DNA from: an uncultured beta proteobacterium | GTDB lineage: Bacteria; Pseudomonadota; Gammaproteobacteria; Burkholderiales; Burkholderiaceae_C | Assembly (NCBI GenBank): GCA_903920405.1 | Contig: CAIXMC010000192.1 | Location: 1-6,039 of the forward strand | Reading direction: 5' to 3' | Length of the DNA stretch: 6,039 nt | Shown: positions 1 to 6,039 of the stretch, piece by piece | Layout of the letters: the number at the start of each line of letters is the position of its first letter | How positions within the stretch are numbered: position 1 is the first letter of the stretch | Notes under the pieces: generated by a model | The model's input: only the letters and a program-made list of their open reading frames with translations | What the model was told of the DNA's origin: nothing | Databases searched by the model: none | Translations under genes and position numbers: made by a program

Positions 1-1368
1 CACCAATCCGGCACTGGTATCGGACTTGAGCCATTTGGCCATCGGTTGTTCGTCATGCGTGAGCAGCAAAGCGCTGGTGGTGGCCACACTGCTCAGCTTG
101 GGTGACATTTGCCCCAGTTTGGCGTAAAGCACAGAATGATGAGCCGCTTGTGAGGGGTCTTCCTTGAGTCGGCGCTTGATTTCAGCACCCAATGCACTTA
201 AAGCACTCAGCAGGCCACGGCTGTGCCCCTGAATCAGCGTCATCGGATCTGTCAGAACCTCGGGCAGAACACCATTTGGGAAACGATGCACAACGTCGTA
301 ACCGGTAGATGACTCCTGCACCATGTCCATGGCCATGCGACTGACATCATGGAGTGCTGCTTTGAGCTGGTAGGCCAGGGTCGTCACGTCCTGTGTGACA
401 GAAACACCCAATTTTGCAGCGACTTCAAGCAACAGACCAGGGAGCTTGTCCAGCCAGCGCAGACTGGTCAGATTCATCTCGCTGGCAAACTGATCCAACG
501 CCACGGCGGGAAGATGGTGACCTTCATCAAACACCATTAAGCAGTTCTCAGGATCGGGCAGTGCATGTTTGCCCAACGATGACAGCACCAGGTCATGATT
601 GGCCACAATCACCTGCGCTTGCGACAACAGGGTTCTGGCGTTGTAGTAACTGCAATCGCGAAAAAGGGGGCAATGACGAACCGTGCAAGTATGACGCTCC
701 GCCGCTATGGTGACCCAATCCTGCGAATCAGGCGGTTCACTCAAACTGTCACGATCGCCATTCCATGAGCCAGCGGCCAGGGCTGATGTCAGGGTTTCAT
801 ACAACTGGGTGCGGCGTTCTTCGGCATTGTGATGCCCTTTGAAGGATTTTGTAAAAGTGGCTACCGAGGCTGGCGTGTCATCATCAAAACCCAGCAAATC
901 ATCGATGTCGTCGTTGCTGGGGCCGGCCAGGCGTTCAAGTTTGAGCTTGCACACATAGCGACCACGCCCTTTGGCCAGCGCATAAATAAACGGCACTTCA
1001 AGCGCTTCGGCCAGGGCGGGCAGGTCTTTGGTCATCAATTGCTCTTGCAAGGCCACAGTCGCCGTTGAGACCACGACACGCGTTTTACGATGGAGCGCCA
1101 TGGCCACAGTGGTGGACAAATAAGCTGCTGACTTGCCAACGCCTGTGCCTGCCTGAATGACGGCTATGGCTGTATCGGGATGGTCATGATCGCCCAGACT
1201 GACACCGTGCAAGGCCAAGGCAATGCGTTGTGCCATCTCGCGCTGCCCCGACCGAGGTCGAAAACCCATTGTGGCAGCGACCATTTGGTCAAAGGCGGAC
1301 ATGGAGAGTTCTACCAAATCTTGATCTTCTGCCCCGGATTTTTCCTGCTGACGATGGGTTTCTTTCAC
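1..1368 (-). CDS. dinG: ATP-dependent DNA helicase DinG, N-terminal part (3' end beyond window)
   Basis: DinG is a superfamily 2, XPD-like 5'-3' helicase with a 4Fe-4S cluster that unwinds forked DNA, R-loops and G-quadruplexes. The reverse strand reads as one open frame to the left edge (456 codons here; E. coli DinG has about 716). From the chosen start I see a Q-motif-like RPRSGQREMA (37-46), Walker A AGTGVGKS (73-80), motif Ia VVVSTATVALQEQ (98-110), GRGRYVC with the first cluster cysteine C140, then C228, C233 and C239 in the C-x4-C-x5-C spacing of E. coli DinG. IVANHDLVL (254-262) and the DEGHHLP motif (281-287) follow. The match is to DinG rather than YoaA, from LPDPEN before DEGH and HRFPNGVLPEV further on. 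The C-terminal helicase lobe is outside. I chose GTG at 1366-1368 for its upstream AAGGA four bases away. ATG at 1300-1302 is a real alternative that still precedes the Q motif. Confidence 0.93.
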   Translation of the reverse strand, partial: MKETHRQQEKSGAEDQDLVELSMSAFDQMVAATMGFRPRSGQREMAQRIALALHGVSLGDHDHPDTAIAVIQAGTGVGKSAAYLSTTVAMALHRKTRVVVSTATVALQEQLMTKDLPALAEALEVPFIYALAKGRGRYVCKLKLERLAGPSNDDIDDLLGFDDDTPASVATFTKSFKGHHNAEERRTQLYETLTSALAAGSWNGDRDSLSEPPDSQDWVTIAAERHTCTVRHCPLFRDCSYYNARTLLSQAQVIVANHDLVLSSLGKHALPDPENCLMVFDEGHHLPAVALDQFASEMNLTSLRWLDKLPGLLLEVAAKLGVSVTQDVTTLAYQLKAALHDVSRMAMDMVQESSTGYDVVHRFPNGVLPEVLTDPMTLIQGHSRGLLSALSALGAEIKRRLKEDPSQAAHHSVLYAKLGQMSPKLSSVATTSALLLTHDEQPMAKWLKSDTSAGLV

Positions 1369-1369
1369 T

Positions 1370-1441
1370 TCATCCTTTTGAAAATAAACATTTGCAATGG
1401 CAAGGCAGTTTACCTCTTGAGTTGTCCATCATGGCATCCAT
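1370..1441 (-). other. Possible 23-codon Cys-rich upstream ORF before dinG
   Basis: An ATG-initiated frame of 23 codons reads towards dinG and ends with a TGA at 1370-1372, one base before the GTG chosen for dinG. Its peptide contains the cluster PCHCKCLF near the C terminus. It has no clear Shine-Dalgarno of its own, and the dinG Shine-Dalgarno (AAGGA) lies inside its last codons. If translated, it would bring ribosomes to the dinG start. It could equally be a chance frame, and would simply overlap untranslated leader if dinG starts at 1302. Confidence 0.2.
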
Positions 1442-1478
1442 ACGTCATTTAAGACCAAACTCAAATCTGCGAATAGGC

Positions 1479-1506
1479 ACTATACTATTGATAGCTACTT
1501 ACGCAA
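1479..1506 (-). promoter_or_regulatory. Candidate sigma-70 promoter for dinG
   Basis: On the reverse strand, TTGCGT (1501-1506) and TATAGT (1479-1484) are 16 bp apart. The -10 matches the consensus at five of six positions and the -35 at three of six. Transcription would begin near 1472, leaving a leader of about 100 nt before the GTG. The spacer holds the small palindrome CTATCAATAG (CTAT-2-ATAG), which could be an operator or chance. I found no CTGT-N8-ACAG LexA box here, although E. coli dinG is an SOS gene. The location downstream of a probable terminator supports the call. Confidence 0.4.
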
Positions 1507-1539
1507 TAGGGACGGGCGCTAGAGGCCGATTTGATACAT

Positions 1540-1559
1540 AAAAAAACGTCATTATGACG
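1540..1559 (-). terminator. Probable rho-independent terminator of mltA
   Basis: On the reverse strand CGTCA-TAA-TGACG forms a 5-bp stem with a 3-nt loop and is followed at once by seven T residues. It lies 23 bp past the mltA stop codon, where a terminator would be expected. The stem is short and only three of its five pairs are G-C, so it may be leaky and allow some read-through into dinG. Confidence 0.6.
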
Positions 1560-1582
1560 ACCAGGAAGAACCCGCCGCAGCG

Positions 1583-2701
1583 TTATCCAGGCACCTTGGG
1601 CCACAACACCCACATTTGTAGGTTCTGTTTAAGCTGTCCGGCCAGTTCTCCCGCAGACGCGCCCCATCCTACAAAATAATCTGCACGCACAGCACCATGA
1701 ATGGCACTGCCGGTGTCTTGTGCCAAGACCAAACGCTGCAAGGTCACGCTTTCGCCCTGCGAAGCCAGCCACACAGGAGTGCCATAGGGAATGCTATTGG
1801 GGTCCACAGCAATGGAACGCCCAGGTGTCAGTGGCACACCTTGAGCGCCTTTGGGGCCAAATGCAGCATCAAAATTGTTTAAGTATTCTTCCCTGAAAAA
1901 TATGACGCGGGGATTGCGCCACAAAAGTTCCTGGGTTCGCTCAGGGTATTGAGCTAACCACGCACGGATACCTGACCAGGATGCGTCTCGCAACTCGCCT
2001 TGGTCGATCAGCCAGCGCCCAATACTTTGGTAGGGATGGCCGTTATGCCCTGCATACGCCAGTCGCAGCAAGCGCTGAGTGCCATCCGGTTCGGTCACCC
2101 ACACTCTGCCTGAACCCTGAATTTGGAGCAACATGGCCTGCACGGGGTCATTGAGGTAAAGAATTTCGTGCCCTTGTAGCGCTGTTTTTGCCTCTGCCAA
2201 GGTGTCTATCTCCTGACGACTAAACCAGGGTTTGCGCAAATCATCTGGCAATGTGTACAAGGGAACGTTAAACACCGCATCAGAAAAGCGTTGCCCAATG
2301 AGTTCAGGTTCAAAATATGCCGTTAGCAACGATGCCCCCTCGCCAGATGACAGCGGCGCAACACGGTAGGGCTGCAAACGAGATATGAGCCATTGGCGAC
2401 GATCGGCCTCGCTGCCAATACTCAAACGCCGAACCTCTGGACACAAAGACTCAAACACCGTGCCCGGACGTTCACAACTTTTAAGCCAGGCGTTCCAGGC
2501 TTCAAATAACGCATCGTCATCAAACCCGGGTAAATCCTGCCAGTTCGCAGGTATCCATTTGCTATTGCCGTGAACCCACTTTTCTACAGAGGGTGAGGGT
2601 TCAACACCGATACGTGACCGTGGCATGGGAGTGCCACAACCAGACAGCGCCACCACCAGGGCTATCAACTGAAACCAAATCAAAAGCTGCAAAATTTTCA
2701 T
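1583..2701 (-). CDS. mltA: Membrane-bound lytic murein transglycosylase A (MltA), lipoprotein
   Basis: MltA cleaves the beta-1,4 bond between MurNAc and GlcNAc in peptidoglycan, leaving 1,6-anhydroMurNAc, and works from the inner face of the outer membrane. The 372-residue product (E. coli: 365) starts with a type II signal peptide: a hydrophobic stretch at about 3-19, then lipobox LSGC with lipidated C22. The +2 residue is Gly, not Asp, which fits outer-membrane sorting. The MltA domain carries LTAYFEPEL (126-134) and LNDPVQAMLLQIQGSGRV (183-200). The C-terminal 3D domain has its three aspartates at D300 (AVDPNSIPYGTPVW), D329 (AQDTGSAIHG) and D341 (VRADYFVGWG). By comparison with E. coli D308, D341 is the likely catalytic acid. 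The start is fixed by the signal peptide, but the sequence before it (AAATATCC) lacks a Shine-Dalgarno. Divergent from the ABC operon and probably separate from dinG. Confidence 0.95.
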   Translation of the reverse strand: MKILQLLIWFQLIALVVALSGCGTPMPRSRIGVEPSPSVEKWVHGNSKWIPANWQDLPGFDDDALFEAWNAWLKSCERPGTVFESLCPEVRRLSIGSEADRRQWLISRLQPYRVAPLSSGEGASLLTAYFEPELIGQRFSDAVFNVPLYTLPDDLRKPWFSRQEIDTLAEAKTALQGHEILYLNDPVQAMLLQIQGSGRVWVTEPDGTQRLLRLAYAGHNGHPYQSIGRWLIDQGELRDASWSGIRAWLAQYPERTQELLWRNPRVIFFREEYLNNFDAAFGPKGAQGVPLTPGRSIAVDPNSIPYGTPVWLASQGESVTLQRLVLAQDTGSAIHGAVRADYFVGWGASAGELAGQLKQNLQMWVLWPKVPG

Positions 2702-2762
2702 GGATATTTATAACTTGAAGACAAAAAAGTCTGTTGAACGACTTCCAAAGGTAAAGTTCTTC

Positions 2763-2791
2763 ACAATAAGTTTTCTACTTAAAAATTTCAA
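2763..2791 (-). promoter_or_regulatory. Candidate sigma-70 promoter for mltA
   Basis: On the reverse strand, TTGAAA (2786-2791) and TATTGT (2763-2768) are exactly 17 bp apart. The -35 matches the consensus at five of six positions and the -10 at four of six. Transcription would begin near 2756 and give a leader of about 55 nt. The region is AT-rich, so chance matches are likely. A nearer TATAAA just before the ATG lacks a suitably spaced -35 and would leave almost no leader. Confidence 0.4.
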
Positions 2792-2840
2792 AAAACATAG
2801 CGCACAATGCAATACCAGAGCGCGTTAGAACGGAATTTTG

Positions 2841-2846
2841 TATAAT
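2841..2846 (+). promoter_or_regulatory. Candidate -10 box for the ABC transporter-murA operon
   Basis: A perfect TATAAT lies about 85 bp upstream of the ABC ATPase start, oriented correctly. The bases 16-18 bp upstream (AGAGCGCG) do not resemble TTGACA, and there is no TGn extension. If it is a promoter it may rely on an activator or on AT-rich upstream DNA. Transcription would begin near 2853 with a leader of about 80 nt. Confidence 0.45.
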
Positions 2847-2931
2847 TTTCGATGTAGAAATGGGTACATGAAACGAGGTGTCATTGTGGCATGACGACGA
2901 CAAACGGCTACACCCCTAAAATGACGCCTTC

Positions 2932-3867
2932 ATGCACGCCATTTCATTTCAGTCCGTCTCTAAAACCTTCCCTTCTCCGCACAGCGCGCATGGCGGCACT
3001 TTTCTGGCATTGGATCAGATCAGTTTGAACATTGAGCCTGGCGAGTTTTTTGGGTTGCTCGGTCCCAATGGCGCAGGCAAAACCACCTTGATTTCCATTT
3101 TGGCCGGATTGACACGCGCCACATCAGGACGTGTTTCAGTGTTGGGCAGCGATGTACAAACGAACTACGCTCAGGCAAGACGCAACCTGGGCATTGTTCC
3201 GCAAGAGCCTGTGTTTGACCCTTTTTTCAAAGTGCGCGAGGCTTTGCGTTTTCAATCCGGTTATTTTGGGGTGACAAACAATGAGGCCTGGATTGATGAA
3301 CTGCTGGACAAACTGGGCTTGAGCGACAAGGCCAACGCCAATATGCGCGCCCTGTCGGGGGGCATGAAACGTCGCGTGCTGGCAGCACTGGCTTTGGTTC
3401 ACAAGCCACCGGTGATTGTGCTCGACGAACCCACAGCAGGTGTTGATGTGGAACTGCGCCAAACCCTGTGGCATTTCATTGCACAGCTCAATCAGCAAGG
3501 CCACACGGTGCTGCTCACCACCCATTATCTTGAAGAGGCCGAAGCGCTGTGCCACCGAATTGCCATGCTCAAAGCGGGCAAGGTGGTGGCACTTGACAGC
3601 ACCAGTGCGCTGCTCAAAGCTGCCTCTGGTCATGTGCTGCGCTTCAAAATGGATGGCAACTTGCCGCCAGAATTGGCTTTGGTCGCACGTGTGACCGGGC
3701 GTGTGGTGCAATTTGCCGCCACAGACGCCCTGGCCGTTGAACACTACCTGACCTCAGTTCGTCAGGCAGGTCTGACCGCACTTGACATTGAAATCAGGCG
3801 CGCTGACCTGGAAGACGTTTTTCTGGGTGTGATGAAACAACACGCTACGGCACAGGTGATTGCATGA
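2932..3867 (+). CDS. ABC-2 type exporter, ATP-binding subunit (YadG-like)
   Basis: This is the cytoplasmic ATPase of an ABC-2 family exporter; two copies would power the permease encoded next. In the 311 residues I see Walker A GPNGAGKT (44-51), the Q-loop VPQE with Q91, signature LSGGMKRR (141-148), Walker B VIVLDEP (161-167) with catalytic E166, D-loop AGVD (169-172) and switch histidine H198 in LTTHYLEEAE. All catalytic elements are intact. A C-terminal extension (about 230-311) ending in RRADLEDVFLGV is usual for this subfamily. The closest named relative I recognise is E. coli YadG, whose substrate is unknown. In-frame TAA at 2917-2919 leaves 2932 as the only ATG that keeps the full domain, yet no Shine-Dalgarno precedes it. 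The stop overlaps the permease start (ATGA), so the two are translationally coupled. Confidence 0.93.
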   Translation: MHAISFQSVSKTFPSPHSAHGGTFLALDQISLNIEPGEFFGLLGPNGAGKTTLISILAGLTRATSGRVSVLGSDVQTNYAQARRNLGIVPQEPVFDPFFKVREALRFQSGYFGVTNNEAWIDELLDKLGLSDKANANMRALSGGMKRRVLAALALVHKPPVIVLDEPTAGVDVELRQTLWHFIAQLNQQGHTVLLTTHYLEEAEALCHRIAMLKAGKVVALDSTSALLKAASGHVLRFKMDGNLPPELALVARVTGRVVQFAATDALAVEHYLTSVRQAGLTALDIEIRRADLEDVFLGVMKQHATAQVIA

Positions 3868-4619
3868 CCGGCTGGCAAATGCTGCTTTACAAAGAAGTGT
3901 TGCGCTTTTGGCGGGTAGCAGGGCAAACTGTTGCCGGGCCGGTGCTAACAGCCATGCTGTATCTTCTGATTTTTGGTCATGCGCTCGATGCCCACGTCAA
4001 AGTGTATGACAGGGTCAGCTACACCGCGTTTTTGGTGCCTGGCCTCACCATGATGAGCTTGTTGCAAAACGCTTTTTCCAACAGTGCATCGTCACTCATC
4101 ATGAGCAAGGTCATGGGCAACGTGGTATTTTTGCTCCTCACACCGCTGTCGTATTGGCACTGGTTTGTGGCGTATGTGGGGGCCTCGGTGTTGCGTGGAC
4201 TGGTGGTGGGCGCATGTGTTTTTCTGGCAGCCATGTTCTTTGCCGATTTCAGTTTTGCTGCACCCTGGTGGATTGCTGTGTTTGCCTTGCTGGGTGCGAC
4301 CCTGATGGGCGCATTGGGCGTGATGGCCGGGCTGTGGGCTGAAAAATTTGACCAACTTGCTGCCTTTCAAAATTTCGTGGTGATGCCCATGACATTTTTG
4401 AGTGGCGTGTTTTATTCCATTCACTCGCTGCCACCCTTTTGGCAAACCGTCAGCCACTTGAACCCGTTTTTTTACATGATTGACGGTTTTCGTTATGGCT
4501 TTTTTGGCATCAGTGATGTCTCACCGTGGCTCAGTTTGAGTGTGGTTGGATTGGCAACGCTTGCGATCAGTGCCTTTGCGCTGTACCTGCTGCGCGTGGG
4601 CTACCGGCTTCGCTCATGA
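3864..4619 (+). CDS. ABC-2 type exporter, permease subunit (YadH-like)
   Basis: This is the inner-membrane partner of the ATPase just upstream, of the ABC2_membrane family (E. coli YadH has a similar length). The 251 residues show about six hydrophobic segments: roughly 22-40, 53-72, 102-126, 133-157, 167-188 and 222-246. A short amphipathic N-terminal helix (LLYKEVLRFWR) precedes the first. The stretch FVVMPMTFLSGVFYSIHSLP (171-190), followed by HLNPFFYMIDGFRYGFFG (198-215), is typical of the family. The start overlaps the ATPase stop in ATGA, with AGGTGA six bases upstream as a Shine-Dalgarno. The substrate cannot be read from sequence. Because such pairs lie next to mla and murA genes in many betaproteobacteria, an envelope-related cargo is a reasonable guess, but only a guess. 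Confidence 0.92.
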   Translation: MTGWQMLLYKEVLRFWRVAGQTVAGPVLTAMLYLLIFGHALDAHVKVYDRVSYTAFLVPGLTMMSLLQNAFSNSASSLIMSKVMGNVVFLLLTPLSYWHWFVAYVGASVLRGLVVGACVFLAAMFFADFSFAAPWWIAVFALLGATLMGALGVMAGLWAEKFDQLAAFQNFVVMPMTFLSGVFYSIHSLPPFWQTVSHLNPFFYMIDGFRYGFFGISDVSPWLSLSVVGLATLAISAFALYLLRVGYRLRS

Positions 4620-4660
4620 TCCCCATTTTCACGCCCACTTGTTTGGCAACCTTGATTTGA
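4616..4660 (+). other. 14-codon micro-ORF linking permease and murA
   Basis: An ATG overlapping the permease stop (ATGA) opens a frame encoding [14 protein letters not shown] that ends in TGA at 4658-4660, four bases before the murA ATG. murA has no Shine-Dalgarno of its own, so a ribosome terminating here could re-initiate at murA. The peptide resembles nothing I know. In many betaproteobacteria a bolA-family gene lies at this junction, but this stretch does not look like a bolA fragment. It may be only a chance frame. Confidence 0.25.
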
Positions 4661-4664
4661 CGAT

Positions 4665-5939
4665 ATGGACAAACTTCTTATACGCGGTGGACGCGCCTTG
4701 ACTGGCCAAGTGACCCTCTCCGGTGCTAAAAACGCCGCACTTCCTGAACTGTGCGCTGCCTTGCTCACCGCGGACCCCGTCACTCTGCACAATGTACCCA
4801 AGCTGCGAGACGTGACCACCATGCTGGCGCTTATTCGCCATATGGGCGTGAAGGTCAATCACCCACAAGACGGATCCGTGCTGCTCTGTGCGAGTGATTT
4901 GAACAATCCTGAAGCGCCCTACGAGTTGGTCAAAACCATGCGTGCCTCTGTACTGGCACTGGGGCCGCTGCTGGCGCGTTTTGGTGTTGCACGCGTGTCT
5001 TTGCCTGGTGGTTGTGCCATTGGTTCACGCCCTGTGGATCAGCATATCAAAGGTTTGGCCGCCATGGGAGCAGAGATTGTGGTTGAACATGGTGACATGG
5101 TGGCCAGGCTGTCCGCGGGGCGATCTCGCTTGGTTGGGGCGCGCATTGCCACCGATATGGTGACTGTGACCGGTACAGAAAATTTTCTGATGGCAGCAGC
5201 TTTGGCTGATGGCGAGACCATTTTGGAAAACGCAGCGCAAGAGCCTGAAATTCATGACTTAGCCGAGATGCTGATTCAAATGGGGGCGAACATTGAAGGC
5301 CATGGCACGAGTCGCATTCGCATTGTGGGGGTTGAAAAACTTCACGGCTGCACACATCACATTGTGGCTGATCGCATTGAAGCAGGCACGTTTCTATGCG
5401 CCGTGGCTGCCACAGGTGGCGATGTGCTGGTGCGACACGGTCGAATGGAACACATGGAAGCCGTGGTCGAAAAACTGCGCGATTCCGGTGTGACGATAAC
5501 GGCCGTCGAGGGCGGTATTCGGGTGCAGTCAGGGGGTGCTGCAACGCTCAAGGCGCAAAGCTTTCGCACCACAGAATACCCGGGGTTTCCAACGGACATG
5601 CAGGCGCAGTACATGGCACTCAACTGCGTGGCGCAGGGCACATCCAAAGCAACCGAAACCATTTTTGAAAACCGTTTCATGCACGTCAATGAGTTGGTGC
5701 GTCTGGGTGCTCATATTCAAATTGACGGCAAAATTGCCTTGGTGGAGGGTGTGCCGCAACTCTCGGGGGCTACCGTGATGGCCACAGATTTGCGAGCCTC
5801 GGCCAGTTTGGTCATTGCCGCGCTGGTTGCTGATGGCCAAACCCAGGTGGATCGCATTTATCACCTTGACAGAGGCTATGACCAAATGGAAACAAAATTA
5901 GGCGCTCTGGGTGCCAACATAGAACGAGTCCATTCATGA
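4665..5939 (+). CDS. murA: UDP-N-acetylglucosamine 1-carboxyvinyltransferase (MurA)
   Basis: MurA transfers enolpyruvate from phosphoenolpyruvate to UDP-GlcNAc, the first committed step of peptidoglycan precursor synthesis in the cytoplasm. The 424-residue product (E. coli: 419) is complete. Substrate-binding K22-N23 lie in [11 protein letters not shown], and R93 in [17 protein letters not shown] corresponds to E. coli R91. The catalytic cysteine is C117 in [15 protein letters not shown], so the enzyme is expected to be the fosfomycin-sensitive type; R122 matches E. coli R120. The general base is D311 in FPTDMQAQ (E. coli D305), and R403 in [10 protein letters not shown] matches E. coli R397. 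The start is fixed by homology, although TTTGACGAT before it is not a Shine-Dalgarno. It follows the permease by 45 bp and is probably co-transcribed. The stop overlaps a further ATG (ATGA). Confidence 0.98.
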   Translation: MDKLLIRGGRALTGQVTLSGAKNAALPELCAALLTADPVTLHNVPKLRDVTTMLALIRHMGVKVNHPQDGSVLLCASDLNNPEAPYELVKTMRASVLALGPLLARFGVARVSLPGGCAIGSRPVDQHIKGLAAMGAEIVVEHGDMVARLSAGRSRLVGARIATDMVTVTGTENFLMAAALADGETILENAAQEPEIHDLAEMLIQMGANIEGHGTSRIRIVGVEKLHGCTHHIVADRIEAGTFLCAVAATGGDVLVRHGRMEHMEAVVEKLRDSGVTITAVEGGIRVQSGGAATLKAQSFRTTEYPGFPTDMQAQYMALNCVAQGTSKATETIFENRFMHVNELVRLGAHIQIDGKIALVEGVPQLSGATVMATDLRASASLVIAALVADGQTQVDRIYHLDRGYDQMETKLGALGANIERVHS

Positions 5940-6008
5940 TCCTAGATTCCTCAGTTGAACGCGCCCGAGTGGGCTACTGGCGGCGCGTCTGGGTAGGCGT
6001 GACGACGC

Positions 6009-6026
6009 TGCAGGCTACTGCCTGCA
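6009..6026 (+). repeat. Perfect 7-bp hairpin abutting a ribosome-binding site
   Basis: TGCAGGC (6009-6015) and GCCTGCA (6020-6026) form a perfect inverted repeat around the loop TACT. The last stem base is also the first base of AAGGAGG. No T-run follows, so it is not an intrinsic terminator. Its position fits a structure affecting initiation of the next gene or a transcript-end stabiliser. Confidence 0.6.
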
Positions 6027-6032
6027 AGGAGG
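6026..6032 (+). promoter_or_regulatory. Strong Shine-Dalgarno AAGGAGG for a gene beyond the window
   Basis: AAGGAGG is followed by AACAACA to the window end, so an initiation codon at 6040 would have ideal seven-base spacing. It is the strongest ribosome-binding site in the window. By the usual betaproteobacterial gene order the next gene could be hisG, but no base of it is visible. Confidence 0.6.
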
Positions 6033-6039
6033 AACAACA

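Larger units (their letters stand above)
5936..6039 (+). other. Open frame or leader after murA, running past window end
   Basis: An ATG overlapping the murA stop starts a frame of 34 codons with no stop before the edge. It begins [19 protein letters not shown] and matches no family I recognise; it does not resemble the start of HisG, the usual neighbour. The strong ribosome-binding site at the very end suggests that the real downstream gene begins just outside the window. This frame would then be a leader peptide or chance. A genuine small protein cannot be excluded. Confidence 0.25.

Noticed and set aside
1180..1541. Forward-strand frames across the dinG start region and the gap to mltA
   Set aside because: Most of their length is antisense to conserved DinG sequence, and the rest lies over the candidate promoter and terminator. 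No protein features.
2713..2733. AGAC-6-GTCT small inverted repeat with a T/A run near the mltA start
   Set aside because: Only a 4-bp stem, and the run of A/T forms the loop rather than following the stem, so it does not act like a terminator and could easily be chance.
2891..3028. 45-codon forward frame (starting at ATG 2891, overlapping an 8-codon frame from 2868) running into the ABC ATPase
   Set aside because: It overlaps the Walker-type ATPase gene in another frame, has no recognisable domain and poor Shine-Dalgarno spacing. It is most likely a chance frame.
3136..3744. 202-codon reverse-strand open frame opposite the ABC ATPase
   Set aside because: The forward strand carries an intact ABC ATPase with all motifs. 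The reverse frame is rich in His, Gln and Cys, as antisense readings of coding DNA often are, and has no family features.
5047..5544. Long reverse-strand frames opposite murA
   Set aside because: Antisense shadows of a complete, conserved murA; no ribosome-binding site or recognisable motif.
1..6039. Possible defence system, mobile element, CRISPR array or RNA gene
   Set aside because: Every long open frame is a conserved housekeeping or transport gene. No direct repeat array, transposase motif, terminal inverted repeats, or tRNA/rRNA signature was seen on either strand.

Overview
The window looks like chromosomal housekeeping DNA from a betaproteobacterium, most likely in the Burkholderiales. 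That assignment is an inference. It rests on the protein types (DinG with its iron-sulphur cysteines, a lipoprotein MltA, a YadG/YadH-like ABC-2 exporter and a MurA with the PGGC active-site loop) and on the order ABC ATPase, ABC-2 permease, murA, which I recall as typical of that group. Base composition is balanced and similar across the genes. I see no mobile element, CRISPR array, tRNA or rRNA, and no sign of recent transfer.

Left half, reverse strand (1-2701). Two genes are read leftwards. mltA (1583-2701) encodes an outer-membrane lytic transglycosylase. dinG, with its start near 1368, encodes a DNA helicase and runs off the left edge, so only its N-terminal two thirds or so is present. 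The 214-bp gap between them holds a short hairpin followed by T residues on the reverse strand (probable mltA terminator), a candidate dinG promoter and a 23-codon upstream open frame that stops one base before the chosen dinG start. The two genes are therefore probably separate transcription units.

Centre (2702-2931). This is an AT-rich divergent intergenic region. It contains a perfect TATAAT for the rightward genes and a TTGAAA-17-TATTGT pair for mltA. Neither flanking gene has a recognisable Shine-Dalgarno sequence.

Right half, forward strand (2932-6039). A compact operon carries an ABC ATPase, an ABC-2 permease overlapping it by ATGA, and murA 45 bp further on. The permease and murA stop codons each overlap an ATG in an ATGA arrangement. 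The first of these opens a 14-codon frame that ends four bases before murA. The second opens a frame running to the window edge. The window ends on a perfect AAGGAGG preceded by a 7-bp hairpin, so another gene (hisG would be the usual betaproteobacterial neighbour) probably starts just outside.

Functionally, MurA commits UDP-GlcNAc to peptidoglycan synthesis, MltA cleaves old peptidoglycan glycan strands, the ABC pair exports an unknown substrate, and DinG resolves unusual nucleic acid structures. I found no convincing undescribed system. The points worth a second look are the small upstream frames and RNA structures at the gene junctions.
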